A DNA stretch of 64,000 nucleotides from Bacillus_BD sp963708895 (GTDB lineage Bacteria; Bacillota; Bacilli; Bacillales; Cytobacillaceae), in the NCBI GenBank assembly GCA_963708895.1, contig CAVPUE010000012.1:1-64000 (forward strand). The letters run 5' to 3'. Both the position numbers and the translations under genes were made by a program. How positions within the stretch are numbered: the stretch's first letter is position 1; every line of letters begins with the position of its first letter. The notes under the pieces are model-generated. The model had not been told where the DNA came from, did no database searches, and worked only from the letters and a program-made list of their open reading frames with translations. Of the stretch, positions 35,277-44,599 are shown piece by piece.

Positions 35277-36041
35277 TTGTCATCACAAAATATGGTAGAA
35301 GTAAAAAAACTATCGAAATTTTTTGAGCGGAAGATAGCCTTATCTTCCCTTTCTTTTTCGATTAAAAAGGGAGAAATGGTTGCATTGATTGGTCCAAGTG
35401 GTGCGGGAAAAACGACACTGCTCAATATGTTAGCGACCCTCATTAAACCGGATCAAGGTGAAATAACGATTGCCGGTATTCCTGCTGGCAAACTAAATAA
35501 TCGAAAGCTTTTGGCTAAAAAGGTAGGGATGATCCGCCAACAATTCGATCTTGTCGGACAACTTCCTGTTATACATAATGTCCTTGCAGGTCGTTTAGCA
35601 GATTGGGGGTTCTTCAAATCGTTCTGGTCACTCATTGTTCCACAGGAAAAACAAGCGGCTTATAAAGCATTAGAAAAAGTAGGTCTTGCCGAAAAAATGA
35701 CCGAGCTAACCTCAAAATTATCAGGTGGGGAACAGCAACGTGTAGCTTTGGCTCGTTTGCTTTTACAAAAACCTGAAATCATTTTAGCGGATGAACCTGT
35801 TGCCTCTTTAGATCCTGCTCGGGCGGAAGATATTCTTTCGATGCTAACGAGACTTGTACAAGAGGAAGATCAAACCTTGGTTACGAGTTTGCATTCCGTT
35901 GAATATGCTCGAAAATATTTCACAAGAATCATTGCCATAAAAGAGGGAAAGCTCTTTTTTGACTTACCAGTACATGAAGTAACAGACTCCTTATTAACTG
36001 AACTTTATTCGCTTGAGGAGCTGGCAGTCCATGAATCTTAA
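35277..36041 (+). CDS. phnC: PhnC-like ABC transporter ATPase
   Basis: This is the ATPase of the oxyanion importer. It has about 254 residues with Walker A GPSGAGKTTLLN, Q-loop region MIRQQFDLV, signature LSGGEQQRVALARLLL, Walker B IILADEPVASLD and the His switch SLHS. The start is uncertain: TTG 35277 has AGAAGGTGA before it at good spacing; GTG 35268 lies in that site and ATG 35292 is further in. The leader holds an AGCGCCTT/AAGGCGCTT hairpin. It overlaps the permease gene by 11 bases. Confidence 0.9.
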   Translation: MSSQNMVEVKKLSKFFERKIALSSLSFSIKKGEMVALIGPSGAGKTTLLNMLATLIKPDQGEITIAGIPAGKLNNRKLLAKKVGMIRQQFDLVGQLPVIHNVLAGRLADWGFFKSFWSLIVPQEKQAAYKALEKVGLAEKMTELTSKLSGGEQQRVALARLLLQKPEIILADEPVASLDPARAEDILSMLTRLVQEEDQTLVTSLHSVEYARKYFTRIIAIKEGKLFFDLPVHEVTDSLLTELYSLEELAVHES

Positions 36042-37659
36042 ACATAAGCTTCAGCTTCAACAAAAAAATATTTTAACACTTGTTTTAATTCTTATCTTTA
36101 TTTGGAGTCTATTTGCTGTCAATTGGCGTGATGATCTTGTCCATCCAGGTGGCCTTGCAACGATCAGGCAGATACTAGAAGGACTATTTCAGCCTGATTT
36201 ATCAAAGGAAATTTTAAGTCTAGCTGTTGAATCGACATGGATTACGCTTGCTTATGCAATAGCAGGGATGACGCTCGCGATTGTCATCGCCTTTATCTTT
36301 GGTATTTTGGCATCAGGAATTTTAACAGAAAATCGTGGGATGAAAATTGCCTCTAAAGGAGTATTTCGCTCGATATTAGGGTTTTTAAGAGCAATACATG
36401 AACTCGTTTGGGCGTTAATCTTTGTGGCGATGTTCGGACTTACTCCTCTTTCAGCCATCCTCGCTTTAGGAATTCCATATGGTGGGATCTTAGGACGTAT
36501 TTTTGCTGATATGCTGAATGATGTCCCAGAAGAACCAATCAAGGCCTTACGTTCCGCAGGTGCATCGAAGCTTCAATGTCTACTCTACGGATATTTTCCA
36601 CTTGTGAAAACAAGTATTATTAGCTATACGATGTACCGGTTTGAATGTGCAATTCGTTCATCAGCGATCATGAGTTTTGTCGGTTTAGGCGGACTTGGTT
36701 TTCAAATCCAATTGTCTTTGAATGATTTGAAATATGATGAAGTCTGGACGTTTATCTTTTTCCTAATTGGGATTGTCGTTCTCGTTGATTTCTGGAGTAG
36801 TCATTTAAGAAAAGGGATGAATGAAGCGAAGAAGCGGTCACCAATCCTTATTTTTTCTCTTTTCTTGACAATTGTGTTGCTTCTGTTTTCCTGGTGGTTT
36901 GTATTTGTCGTCGAAAAGGCAAGTTTAACAGATCTCTTTTCTGAAAAAAATGCTTATTATGCCAAGCGATTTTTTGCGGGATTATTTGGTATTGGGGAAG
37001 AAAATCCTGCCTTTTTAAATCCTGACAGTTGGAAAACAGCACTCGGTCTAACGTACGAGACACTTCGAATGAGTATTATGGCGATTGGATTCTCAACGAT
37101 TGCGATGTTTTTAACGGTCATTCCTGCAGCTAGAAATATTGCAGATGGGTCATTAACGCTTGTTGGGAAATGGTACAATTGGATCTCGTTTGGTTTTGTG
37201 CGGATTATGTATATTTTTAGCCGAGCGATTCCTGAATTGGTTTGGGCGATGATGATTATTTTTATTTTAAAACCGGGAATTTTACCGGGAGCGATTGCCC
37301 TGGCACTTCATAATTTTGGGATTCTAGGTAAACTTTGTGCAGAGGTCATTGAAGACTTAGATGGAAGGCCGATTCGAAACTTAGCTTTAAACGGGGCCTC
37401 TAAAGGTCAAATGCTCATCTATGGGGTGTTGCCATTGGCGATGCCAAGGTTTATAACCTATATTCTCTATCGCTGGGAAGTCATTATGCGGACCACGATT
37501 GTGGTTGGATTTGTTGGTGCAGGTGGACTTGGTCAGCAGTTTAAAATGAGTTTGAGTTTCTTTCATTACACAGATATCACCTTACTACTATTTTGTTACT
37601 GTGTTCTCGTTTTTATCTCTGATTTTGTTTCTGAAGCAGCCCGAAAAACTTCTAAATAA
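36031..37659 (+). CDS. PhnE-like permease, two permease domains fused
   Basis: This is a 542-residue permease in which two PhnE domains are joined in one chain (about residues 1-265 and 280-542), where many systems use a homodimer of single-domain proteins. Each half has the coupling loop: EPIKALRSAGASKLQCLLYG and RPIRNLALNGASKGQMLIYG. Each also has a membrane motif (HELVWALIFVAMFG, PELVWAMMIIFIL). About twelve hydrophobic helices are visible. Start ATG 36031 follows GAGGAG inside the phnC end. The fusion fits the PhnD/C subgroup seen upstream. Confidence 0.88.
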   Translation: MNLKHKLQLQQKNILTLVLILIFIWSLFAVNWRDDLVHPGGLATIRQILEGLFQPDLSKEILSLAVESTWITLAYAIAGMTLAIVIAFIFGILASGILTENRGMKIASKGVFRSILGFLRAIHELVWALIFVAMFGLTPLSAILALGIPYGGILGRIFADMLNDVPEEPIKALRSAGASKLQCLLYGYFPLVKTSIISYTMYRFECAIRSSAIMSFVGLGGLGFQIQLSLNDLKYDEVWTFIFFLIGIVVLVDFWSSHLRKGMNEAKKRSPILIFSLFLTIVLLLFSWWFVFVVEKASLTDLFSEKNAYYAKRFFAGLFGIGEENPAFLNPDSWKTALGLTYETLRMSIMAIGFSTIAMFLTVIPAARNIADGSLTLVGKWYNWISFGFVRIMYIFSRAIPELVWAMMIIFILKPGILPGAIALALHNFGILGKLCAEVIEDLDGRPIRNLALNGASKGQMLIYGVLPLAMPRFITYILYRWEVIMRTTIVVGFVGAGGLGQQFKMSLSFFHYTDITLLLFCYCVLVFISDFVSEAARKTSK

Positions 37660-37724
37660 ATTGGTATTTATAGGCGCGCTTTCGTGGGCGTCTATTTTGC
37701 TGTTTACGAAAACTTAACACATAT

Positions 37725-37752
37725 TTGACAAGAATTGTTAATCTGTTACAAT
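37725..37752 (+). promoter_or_regulatory. Candidate distal promoter for the yvcI operon
   Basis: TTGACA (37725-37730), 16-base spacer, TACAAT (37747-37752), followed by a seven-T stretch. Confidence 0.6.
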
Positions 37753-37790
37753 CTTTTTTTAAAACTGTTTCATATTGGAGACTTCATCCA

Positions 37791-37819
37791 TTGTTTGGAC
37801 TTCGTAAAAATAGTATAAT
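37791..37819 (+). promoter_or_regulatory. Proximal sigma-A promoter for yvcI-rapZ-yvcK-whiA-crh
   Basis: TTGTTT (37791-37796), 17-base spacer, TATAAT (37814-37819), about 100 bp before yvcI. Confidence 0.7.
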
Positions 37820-37920
37820 AAAGGGAACTTCTATTTGAGAACGAATTGCTTTTTGGACATACGTTAACTTACCAACCTGAGATACTATAGAATGAGAAGG
37901 ATCCGTAGTGATAGATTGGG

Positions 37921-38388
37921 GTGATTGTGGTGCAGCGTGTAACAAACTGTGTCTTACTGAAAGATAATAAGATATTACTTTTACAAAAACCACGTCGTAA
38001 CTGGTGGGTGGCACCAGGTGGAAAGATGGAACCAGGAGAATCTGTTCGTGATTCATGTATCCGTGAATTTCGTGAAGAAACGGGCATATATTTGAGAAAT
38101 CCCAATATTAAAGGAATTTTCACTTTTATCATTGTAGACGGAAATCAAATTTTACGTGAATGGATGATGTTTACGTTTTTCTCCACGGCAGCAGACGGGT
38201 TGAATGTTGACGAAACAGAGGAAGGCATTATTCGCTGGCAGCCAGTAGATGAAATTAGTCAACTTCCAATGGCAGAAGGAGACTATCACATTTTAGATTA
38301 TATGGTGCATGGAAATGGGATTATTTATGGAACGTTTACCTATACACCCGAATATAAATTACTTAGTTATCGATTAGATCCGAGCTAG
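37921..38388 (+). CDS. yvcI: Nudix hydrolase YvcI
   Basis: This is a 155-residue Nudix hydrolase. The Nudix box GGKMEPGESVRDSCIREFREETGI is complete (Gx5Ex7REx2EExG, acidic residues binding Mg). Members cleave nucleoside diphosphate derivatives; YvcI-type enzymes resemble GDP-mannose or 8-oxo-dGTP hydrolases, and the substrate here is unknown. Several GTG starts lie close together (37921, 37927, 37930); the first is listed, after GGGG. It is the first gene of the conserved rapZ operon. Confidence 0.85.
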   Translation: MIVVQRVTNCVLLKDNKILLLQKPRRNWWVAPGGKMEPGESVRDSCIREFREETGIYLRNPNIKGIFTFIIVDGNQILREWMMFTFFSTAADGLNVDETEEGIIRWQPVDEISQLPMAEGDYHILDYMVHGNGIIYGTFTYTPEYKLLSYRLDPS

Positions 38389-38453
38389 GAAAGAATTGAG
38401 TCATATTATGGGTGTGTAAGGCGCTTATGCTTTTAAAATAAGGGGGAGAGTTG

Positions 38454-39350
38454 ATGAGTACTGGATCTCAAAATGATGCTCAAATTGTCATTATTACAGG
38501 TATGTCAGGGGCTGGTAAGACAGTTGCTATTCAAAGCTTCGAAGACATTGGATTTTTCTGTGTAGATAATCTACCTCCCACCCTACTCCCAAAATTTCTT
38601 GAACTTATGAAGGAATCTGGGAATAAGATGAATAAAGTTGCACTTGTGATGGATTTAAGAGGAAGAGAGTTTTTTGAACATCTCTTTAAAGCATTAGATG
38701 ATTTGATTGAAAACACATGGGCTACACCGCAAATTCTATTTCTTGATGCAGATGATGAGACACTGGTCAGACGTTATAAGGAAACAAGACGAAAGCATCC
38801 TCTAGCTGTCCAAACAGGTCTTCCTCTTGAAGGAATTCAGAATGAACGCGCGATGTTAGCAGATTTAAAGGGAAGAGCTCAGCTCATCTATAATACGTCA
38901 AACCTAAAGCCAAAGGAATTAAGGGAAAAGATCTTAACGCAGTTTTCGATTAATAATCAGGCTACCTTCACCGTCAACGTCATGTCATTTGGATTTAAAC
39001 ATGGAATTCCGATTGATGCGGATCTCGTTTTTGATGTTCGTTTTCTACCAAACCCGCATTACATTGACCATATGCGACCAAAGACAGGTTTAGATAGCGA
39101 AGTATCAACTTATGTTCTAAAATGGACAGAAACACATAAATTTTTAGAAAAAGTAACTGACTTATTGAGTTTCATGCTTCCACATTATAAACGAGAAGGC
39201 AAAGCTCAATTAGTGATTGCGATCGGCTGTACAGGTGGCCAGCACCGTTCTGTGGCATTATCTGAATACATTGGACATTATTTCGAAAAGGATTATCATA
39301 CACGCATTTCCCATCGAGATATTGATAAAAGAAAGGATAACATAACATGA
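38454..39350 (+). CDS. rapZ: RNase adapter / nucleotide-binding protein RapZ (YvcJ)
   Basis: This is a P-loop protein binding UDP-GlcNAc-type ligands in the characterised relatives and hydrolysing GTP in Bacillus. It has 298 residues with Walker A GMSGAGKT, the conserved FVDNLPP-like FCVDNLPPTLLPK, FDVRFLPNP and the C-terminal GCTGGQHRSVALSE motif. ATG 38454 follows GGGGGAGAG. Overlaps yvcK by four bases. Confidence 0.93.
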   Translation: MSTGSQNDAQIVIITGMSGAGKTVAIQSFEDIGFFCVDNLPPTLLPKFLELMKESGNKMNKVALVMDLRGREFFEHLFKALDDLIENTWATPQILFLDADDETLVRRYKETRRKHPLAVQTGLPLEGIQNERAMLADLKGRAQLIYNTSNLKPKELREKILTQFSINNQATFTVNVMSFGFKHGIPIDADLVFDVRFLPNPHYIDHMRPKTGLDSEVSTYVLKWTETHKFLEKVTDLLSFMLPHYKREGKAQLVIAIGCTGGQHRSVALSEYIGHYFEKDYHTRISHRDIDKRKDNIT

Positions 39351-40330
39351 CGCAAACCGAACAGCCAAGAGTTGTAATTATCGGCGGGGGCACTGGATTG
39401 CCAGTACTACTGCGTGGATTAAAACATTATCCCGTCGATATTACGGCAATCGTTACGGTTGCCGATGATGGTGGGAGTTCAGGTAGATTAAGGGATGAGC
39501 TCAACATTCCACCACCTGGAGATGTTCGAAATGTTTTAGCTGCTTTATCTGAAGTTGAACCACTCATCGAAGAAATGTTTCAACATCGTTTTAAATCATC
39601 CAATGAACTGTCAGGACATTCACTTGGAAACTTAATTTTAGCAGCGATGACATCGATCACAGGAGACTTTATGTATGCCATACAGGAAATGAGTAAAGTC
39701 TTAAATGTACATGGAAATGTACTTCCTGCCGCAAATCAAAGCGTTGTGTTACATGCCGAACTTGAAGATGGTACAATCATTTCTGGAGAATCTAAGATCC
39801 CCTTTTCAGGGAAAAGAATTAAACGGGTATTTTTAACACCAGATACAATCCAGCCGCTTCCAGAAACGATTCAAGCGATTCGAAATGCTGATTTAATTAT
39901 CATTGGTCCAGGTAGTTTATATACAAGTATATTACCCAATTTACTTGTTCCGCAAATCGGGCAAGAAGTCTGTGAGGCAAAGGCCAAAAAAGTCTATATC
40001 TGCAATATTATGACACAGGCTGGAGAAACACATGACTTTACAGCAAGTGATCATGTCAATGCCATTTATGATCATATGGGTAAACCATTTATGAATACGA
40101 TTCTCGTCAATAGAGAAGAGATTCCAGATGATATTCAAGCGAGATACATTAAGGAAGAAGCAAAACCTGTCCATTTTGATGTAAATAGTCTTTACGAACT
40201 TGGACTTGATGTGATTTTTGGTGAAATTGTTTCTCTTGATGAAGGAGTCATTCGTCATGACACACAAGAAGTAGCGAAAATTTTATATTCTTTCCTAAAG
40301 AATGAAACCAAAGATAGGTTTAAAGCGTAA
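39347..40330 (+). CDS. yvcK: Gluconeogenesis factor YvcK (CofD-like, UDP-GlcNAc-binding)
   Basis: This is a 327-residue CofD-like protein required for growth and normal shape on gluconeogenic carbon in Bacillus; it binds UDP-sugars. VVIIGGGTGLPVLLRGLK, VADDGGSSGRLR, PPGDVRNVLAALS and IIIGPGSLYTSILPNLLV are the family motifs. ATGA overlap with rapZ. Confidence 0.94.
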   Translation: MTQTEQPRVVIIGGGTGLPVLLRGLKHYPVDITAIVTVADDGGSSGRLRDELNIPPPGDVRNVLAALSEVEPLIEEMFQHRFKSSNELSGHSLGNLILAAMTSITGDFMYAIQEMSKVLNVHGNVLPAANQSVVLHAELEDGTIISGESKIPFSGKRIKRVFLTPDTIQPLPETIQAIRNADLIIIGPGSLYTSILPNLLVPQIGQEVCEAKAKKVYICNIMTQAGETHDFTASDHVNAIYDHMGKPFMNTILVNREEIPDDIQARYIKEEAKPVHFDVNSLYELGLDVIFGEIVSLDEGVIRHDTQEVAKILYSFLKNETKDRFKA

Positions 40331-40366
40331 TAAGAATAGTTGTTGTTGTAATAGGGGGTGTTACCA

Positions 40367-41308
40367 ATGTCTTTCGCTTCAGAAACAAAAAAAGAACTAA
40401 CCAATTTAGAGGTCAAAGATTGCTGTGGATTGGCTGAACTATCGGCGCTAATCCAAATGAATGGTTCACTCTCATTTACCAATAAAAAATTAGCGGTTGA
40501 CGTTCAAACGGAAAATGCAGCGATTGCTAGAAGAATTTATACGTTAATCAAACGATTCTATCCGGTGACGGTCGAATTGCTTGTCCGAAAAAAAATGAGA
40601 TTAAAAAAGAATAATGTGTATATTGTTCGGTTAGTAGATCATGCACGTCGGATCTTAGAGGATTTGGGAATCATTGGTGAGGGATTTGAATTCGTCACAG
40701 AGATTTGTCCACGATTGATTATGAAGAAATGTTGTAAGCGTTCTTACTTAAGAGGTGCCTTTCTAGCTGGAGGGTCTGTAAATAATCCAGAGACATCCTC
40801 CTATCATCTAGAAATCTTTTCGCTTTATAAAGAACATAGTGAAGCGTTATGTGAATTAATGAACTCTTTTGATTTAAATGCTAAAACATTAGAAAGAAAA
40901 AAGGGGTATATGACCTATTTAAAAGAAGCTGAAAAAATTACTGATTTCTTAATCATTATCGGGGCAAACAATGCCATGTTAAAATTTGAAGACATCCGCA
41001 TTCTCCGTGATATGAGAAATTCAGTGAATCGGTTAGTCAACTGTGAAACAGCAAACTTAAATAAAACGATTGGGGCTTCGGTCCGACAAGTTGAAAATAT
41101 CAAGTATATTCAAGGAACAGTCGGATTGGACGTGTTGCCAGAAAAACTTCGGGAAATTGCTGAACTTCGAGTCGCCCATAAAGATGTTACATTAAAAGAA
41201 CTCGGAGAAATGGTTTCGAGTGGACCGATTAGTAAATCGGGAATCAATCACCGCCTACGAAAGGTTGACGCAATCGCTGAAAAAATAAGAAAAGGTCAAC
41301 CGATTTAG
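40367..41308 (+). CDS. whiA: Sporulation/division regulator WhiA
   Basis: This is a DNA-binding protein with an N-terminal LAGLIDADG-like fold (RGAFLAGGSVNNPETSSYHLEIFS) and a C-terminal HTH (ELGEMVSSGPISKSGINHRLRKV). It has 313 residues. In Bacillus it affects cell division and chromosome segregation. Start ATG 40367 is preceded by AGGGGGTG; an in-frame GTG nine bases earlier falls inside that site. Confidence 0.94.
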   Translation: MSFASETKKELTNLEVKDCCGLAELSALIQMNGSLSFTNKKLAVDVQTENAAIARRIYTLIKRFYPVTVELLVRKKMRLKKNNVYIVRLVDHARRILEDLGIIGEGFEFVTEICPRLIMKKCCKRSYLRGAFLAGGSVNNPETSSYHLEIFSLYKEHSEALCELMNSFDLNAKTLERKKGYMTYLKEAEKITDFLIIIGANNAMLKFEDIRILRDMRNSVNRLVNCETANLNKTIGASVRQVENIKYIQGTVGLDVLPEKLREIAELRVAHKDVTLKELGEMVSSGPISKSGINHRLRKVDAIAEKIRKGQPI

Positions 41309-41429
41309 ATCTCCTTGGAGAGTTTTTCAAATTTCAATATGAACAAAGCTAAATTTAAAGTTAGGTTCTTTGTGTTAATTAAATAAATATAGATAAAAAT
41401 AGAGAAGATAGTTAAGAGGAGGAAAAGAA

Positions 41430-41687
41430 ATGGTTGAGAAACAAGTTGAAATTAAATTAAAAACAGGTTTACAAGCAAGACCAGCGGCCATGTTTGTTCA
41501 AAAAGCGAATCGATTTTCATCAGATGTATTTTTAGAAAAAGATGGAAAGAAAGTAAATGCCAAAAGTATTATGGGTCTAATGAGTTTAGCTCTTGGGACT
41601 GGTACGGTTGTTACACTTTCTGTCGATGGAAATGATGAAGGTGAAGCCATTAAAGAGTTATCAGAATTTGTTGAACAGGAAGGATAA
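41430..41687 (+). CDS. crh: Catabolite repression HPr-like protein Crh
   Basis: This is an 85-residue HPr paralogue. The position of the phosphotransfer His-15 is Gln (LQARPAA), so it cannot pass phosphate to sugars, but the Ser-46 region (KSIMGLMSLALGTG) recognised by HprK is intact. Ser-phosphorylated Crh serves as a CcpA co-repressor. It is last in its operon; the intergenic gap from whiA is 121 bp. HprK is encoded at 18071. Confidence 0.95.
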   Translation: MVEKQVEIKLKTGLQARPAAMFVQKANRFSSDVFLEKDGKKVNAKSIMGLMSLALGTGTVVTLSVDGNDEGEAIKELSEFVEQEG

Positions 41688-41720
41688 TTCCCCCGTGTTT
41701 CAAGTTCAAATGAAAGAACA

Positions 41721-41770
41721 TCAAAAAAAATAAACTCGCAGACTTATAAAAGTCTGCGAGTTTATTTTTT
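41721..41770. terminator. Bidirectional terminator between crh and clpP
   Basis: AAACTCGCAGACT (41732-41744) pairs perfectly with AGTCTGCGAGTTT (41751-41763), with A-run before and T-run after. Confidence 0.92.
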
Positions 41771-41772
41771 TC

Positions 41773-42378
41773 TTATTTCTTATCTTTTTCTACCGCATTG
41801 CTGCGTTCAATAATATGGTCAATTAATCCGTATTCTTTCGCTTGAGTAGCTGTCATGAAGTTATCACGATCTGTATCTTTTGAAATTACTTCAAGTGGTT
41901 GACCTGTACGTTCAGACATAATTCCATTTAATTTATCACGTAAGAATAAAATACGTTTCGCTGCAATTTCAATTTCAGTCGCTTGTCCTTGTGCACCACC
42001 AAGTGGTTGGTGAATCATCACTTCAGCGTTTGGAAGAGCATAACGTTTTCCTTTTGTACCAGCTGTTAGTAAGAAAGCACCCATAGATGCTGCCATACCG
42101 ATACAAATCGTTTGTACGTCTGGTTTGATGAATTGCATCGTATCATAAATCGCCATACCTGCTGTAATACTACCACCAGGGCTGTTAATATAGATGGATA
42201 TATCCTTCTCAGGGTTTTCTGCTTCTAGGAAAAGTAGCTGTGCTACAATGGAGTTTGCAACATTATCATCAATGCCGCTACCTAGCATAATAATACGGTC
42301 TTTTAACAGACGGGAATAAATATCATAAGCCCGTTCACCGCGGTTTGTTTGTTCAATAACTGTAGGAATTAAATTCAT
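41773..42378 (-). CDS. clpP: ATP-dependent Clp protease proteolytic subunit (ClpP)
   Basis: This is the serine protease core of ClpCP/ClpXP, 201 residues. The catalytic Ser is in IGMAASMGAFLL and the His in NAEVMIHQPLGG, with the Asp further on (STDRDNFM-like KDTDRDNFM). AGGAGGATGAAG precedes the ATG. Its promoter overlaps a CtsR box, so heat-shock control by CtsR is expected. Confidence 0.97.
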   Translation of the reverse strand: MNLIPTVIEQTNRGERAYDIYSRLLKDRIIMLGSGIDDNVANSIVAQLLFLEAENPEKDISIYINSPGGSITAGMAIYDTMQFIKPDVQTICIGMAASMGAFLLTAGTKGKRYALPNAEVMIHQPLGGAQGQATEIEIAAKRILFLRDKLNGIMSERTGQPLEVISKDTDRDNFMTATQAKEYGLIDHIIERSNAVEKDKK

Positions 42379-42445
42379 TCTTCATCCTCCTCCACACGTT
42401 TAGATACATTCTACAGCTAACATAACGATAGCTGTCAATAACTTA

Positions 42446-42474
42446 ATCATACACCGATGGTCAAACAAGGTCAA
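42446..42474 (-). promoter_or_regulatory. Sigma-A promoter of clpP
   Basis: On the minus strand TTGACC, 17-base spacer, TATGAT. Both -35 and spacer lie in the CtsR operator. Confidence 0.75.
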
Positions 42475-42475
42475 A
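42459..42475 (+). promoter_or_regulatory. CtsR operator of clpP
   Basis: GGTCAAA-CAA-GGTCAAA is a perfect direct heptad repeat with 3-base spacing, the established CtsR site. Confidence 0.92.
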
Positions 42476-42584
42476 TATTAGACTCGCGGATTAAAAAGTT
42501 ATTTTCGACATTTTCCATGCTGTATTTGGATAAATCGAATCGTTTCCAATATAGCCAAACAAGTTGAAAAATAAACAGTATAGT

Positions 42585-42675
42585 TTATGTGAAGTTTGTT
42601 GTTAAAATCTAAAGGCCGATTTTAACGTAGTAAAAGCTATTTTGCGCATTTATATTAAATTGCAGCTCTAAAGAG
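42585..42675 (-). repeat. Degraded, internally deleted copy of the 180-bp TIR element
   Basis: Reverse orientation. The hairpin GTTAAAATC ... GATTTTAAC (42600-42626), the GTAG...AGCTATTTTG spacer and ATTAAAT-TGCAGCTC are kept, but the large hairpin is collapsed to GCTCTAAAGAGCT and the outer end is eroded. Confidence 0.7.
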
Positions 42676-42734
42676 CTATAACAAGGCTGATTCGTAAAAT
42701 GAGCCATAGACAATGATTGCCTGAGAAGATTGTA

Positions 42735-42773
42735 ATAAAAAACCTCTTATTCGTTTGATGAATAAGAGGTTTT
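42735..42773 (-). terminator. Terminator of tRNA-Arg
   Basis: AAAACCTCTTATTC (42739-42752) pairs with GAATAAGAGGTTTT (42760-42773); T-run on the minus strand. Confidence 0.9.
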
Positions 42774-42783
42774 AAGTTATGAG

Positions 42784-42856
42784 TGCCCTCGGCGAGAATC
42801 GAACTCACATTTTAAGCTTCGGAGGCTTACGTGCTATCCGTTGCACCACGAGGGCA
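42784..42856 (-). tRNA. tRNA-Arg (anticodon CCG)
   Basis: This is a 73-nt cloverleaf: acceptor TGCCCTC/GAGGGCA, D stem GTGC/GCAC, anticodon stem TAAGC/GCTTA with loop CTCCGAA (anticodon CCG, reads CGG), and T arm GTGAG-TTCGATT-CTCGC. The 3' CCA is not encoded. B. subtilis also has a lone tRNA-Arg near clpP. Confidence 0.95.
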
Positions 42857-43063
42857 TAAAAGCATATGTTCCGCAAAACAACGCCTTTCTATTATATGAC
42901 AGGATTTAAAGCTTTGCAAGAAAAACAATTAAAAGGATGGTACTTATGATTGGACATTGTCATACACTAGGATTCTAGAAGAAAAAACTTCTGAAAAATA
43001 GTAAAAACAGACCCTTCAGTAGTAATAATACAAAACCCTTCGACATAATATTTTTAAACACTA

Positions 43064-43210
43064 TAATCAAATTCGCTCCATCGAATTTGCGGATAAACCT
43101 TTCGCTGCTCGATAAGTACCTTTTAAAAATCCGTGCATTCGCCGAGACTAACTTCATTAGCATGCATCTTCGGCCTTCTATAAGGGAGATAAATGCTGAA
43201 TGAAGTTAAA
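43064..43210 (-). ncRNA. Highly structured RNA-like repeat, copy 2
   Basis: Reverse-oriented, diverged copy of 29270-29470, occupying part of the 410-bp gap between tRNA-Arg and rpoN. Shared pieces: AACTTCATTCAGCA at one end, CACGGATTTTT/CTCGGATTTTT, TTATCGAGC, and the end hairpin AAATTCG/CGAATTTGATTA. Its first stem is better than in copy 1: AACTTCATT/AATGAAGTT plus AGCAT/ATGCT (43150-43163 with 43193-43207). The GGGG/CCCC hairpin of copy 1 is missing. The rest of the gap (42857-43063) shows nothing I can name. Confidence 0.5.
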
Positions 43211-43266
43211 TTCCTACCAAGAATAGCATGCTTCTATTGTAAAATAGAAAGAGAGGTGAATAGGCA

Positions 43267-44599
43267 TTGAATTTGAAACCAGGCTTATGGCAACAACAAA
43301 CCGTAAAGTTAGCGATGACACAGGAGCTTAAACAAGCCATCACATTATTACAATATTCCAGCATCGAGCTTCATGAGTTTCTTGAAAATAAAGCATTGGA
43401 AAATCCATTGATGCAAATTGAAACACCGAATGTGGAGGTCATCGATCCGCGTTATGATACAGTGAGAAAGACAAAAAACACCTCACAAGCTGATAAGCAA
43501 AGTTGGCTTGAGCAAATCGCTAAAGACAATCGTTCTTTATCCCAGTATGTTACGGGGCAAATCGATTTCGGACTCTATGATCAAAAAACGAAGGGTATTC
43601 TACTATTTTTAATCAATAGTATGGATGAAAACGGCTATATTCATATTTCGATGCAGGAGGTTTCTTCCATATTGTCCGTACCACTTGAAGAGGCAGAAGA
43701 TGCCCTGAGTGTCATTCAAAGTCTAGAACCAGCGGGAATCGGAGCGAGAAATTTACAAGAGTGTTTGTTGCTGCAAATTGTAACAGACAGTGAGAGAAAT
43801 CAGTTAGCCTCAACCATTGTTTCTGATTATTTTTCACTATTCGCTGAAAAGAAATGGAAGAAAATCGCGAAAGAACTAACTGTTGAATTAAGTCAAATAC
43901 AGGAAGTCTATGATTATATTCAAACCTTAAATCCAAGACCAGGTGCTGATTTTCAAAGTGAACAAACTAGCTATATTGTGCCAGATATTCTCATCAAATG
44001 GGAGGGGCCAGGAATTAACGGTGAGTATGTTCGACGACTCACTTCCTAAAATTCATTTTAATAATCAATATTATCGGAAATTTCAATCAAATGGTGATGA
44101 AAAGGTAAAACGCTTTCTTCAAGAAAAACAACAGGATTTTCGGTGGATTATGAAAAGCATCGAACAAAGAAAAGAAACGATTATGAAGGTGACTTTGAAA
44201 ATTGTTGAGAAGCAACCAGATTATTTTATCACTGGTCCTGATACATTAAGACCAATGACGATGAAGGAAATATCGGAAGAACTTGGAATCCATGAATCAA
44301 CGGTTAGTCGGACTGTTCGAGAAAAGTATGCGCAAACACCATTTGGTACAGTGGAGTTAAAAAGCTTTTTCACAAGTAATATTAAAACAACATCAACTGA
44401 AGATACTTCATCTTCACAAGTTAAAAAAGAAATTCAACAATTGATTAATGGTGAAAATAAATTAAAACCATTATCAGACCAGGATATAGTAGGGCGTTTA
44501 AAAGAGAATAATGGTATGATTATTTCGCGAAGAACGGTAGCGAAATATCGGGACCAATTGGGAATCCCATCATCAACGAAGCGCAAACGATTCCAATAG
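43267..44599 (+). CDS. rpoN: RNA polymerase sigma-54 factor (RpoN/SigL), frameshifted
   Basis: This is the enhancer-dependent sigma factor. Region I is the Gln/Leu-rich start (QQQTVKLAMTQELKQAITLLQYS); the core-binding part follows; the HTH reads TMKEISEELGIHESTVSRTV; and the RpoN box is RRTVAKYRDQLGIP. The frame shifts near 44012: KWEGP is followed one base later by ELTVSMFDDSLPKIHFNNQYYRKF, so one G in CCA-G-GAA is extra. Corrected length is about 443 residues. It starts at TTG 43267 after GAGAGGTGAA. The target genes are not in this window. Confidence 0.93.
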
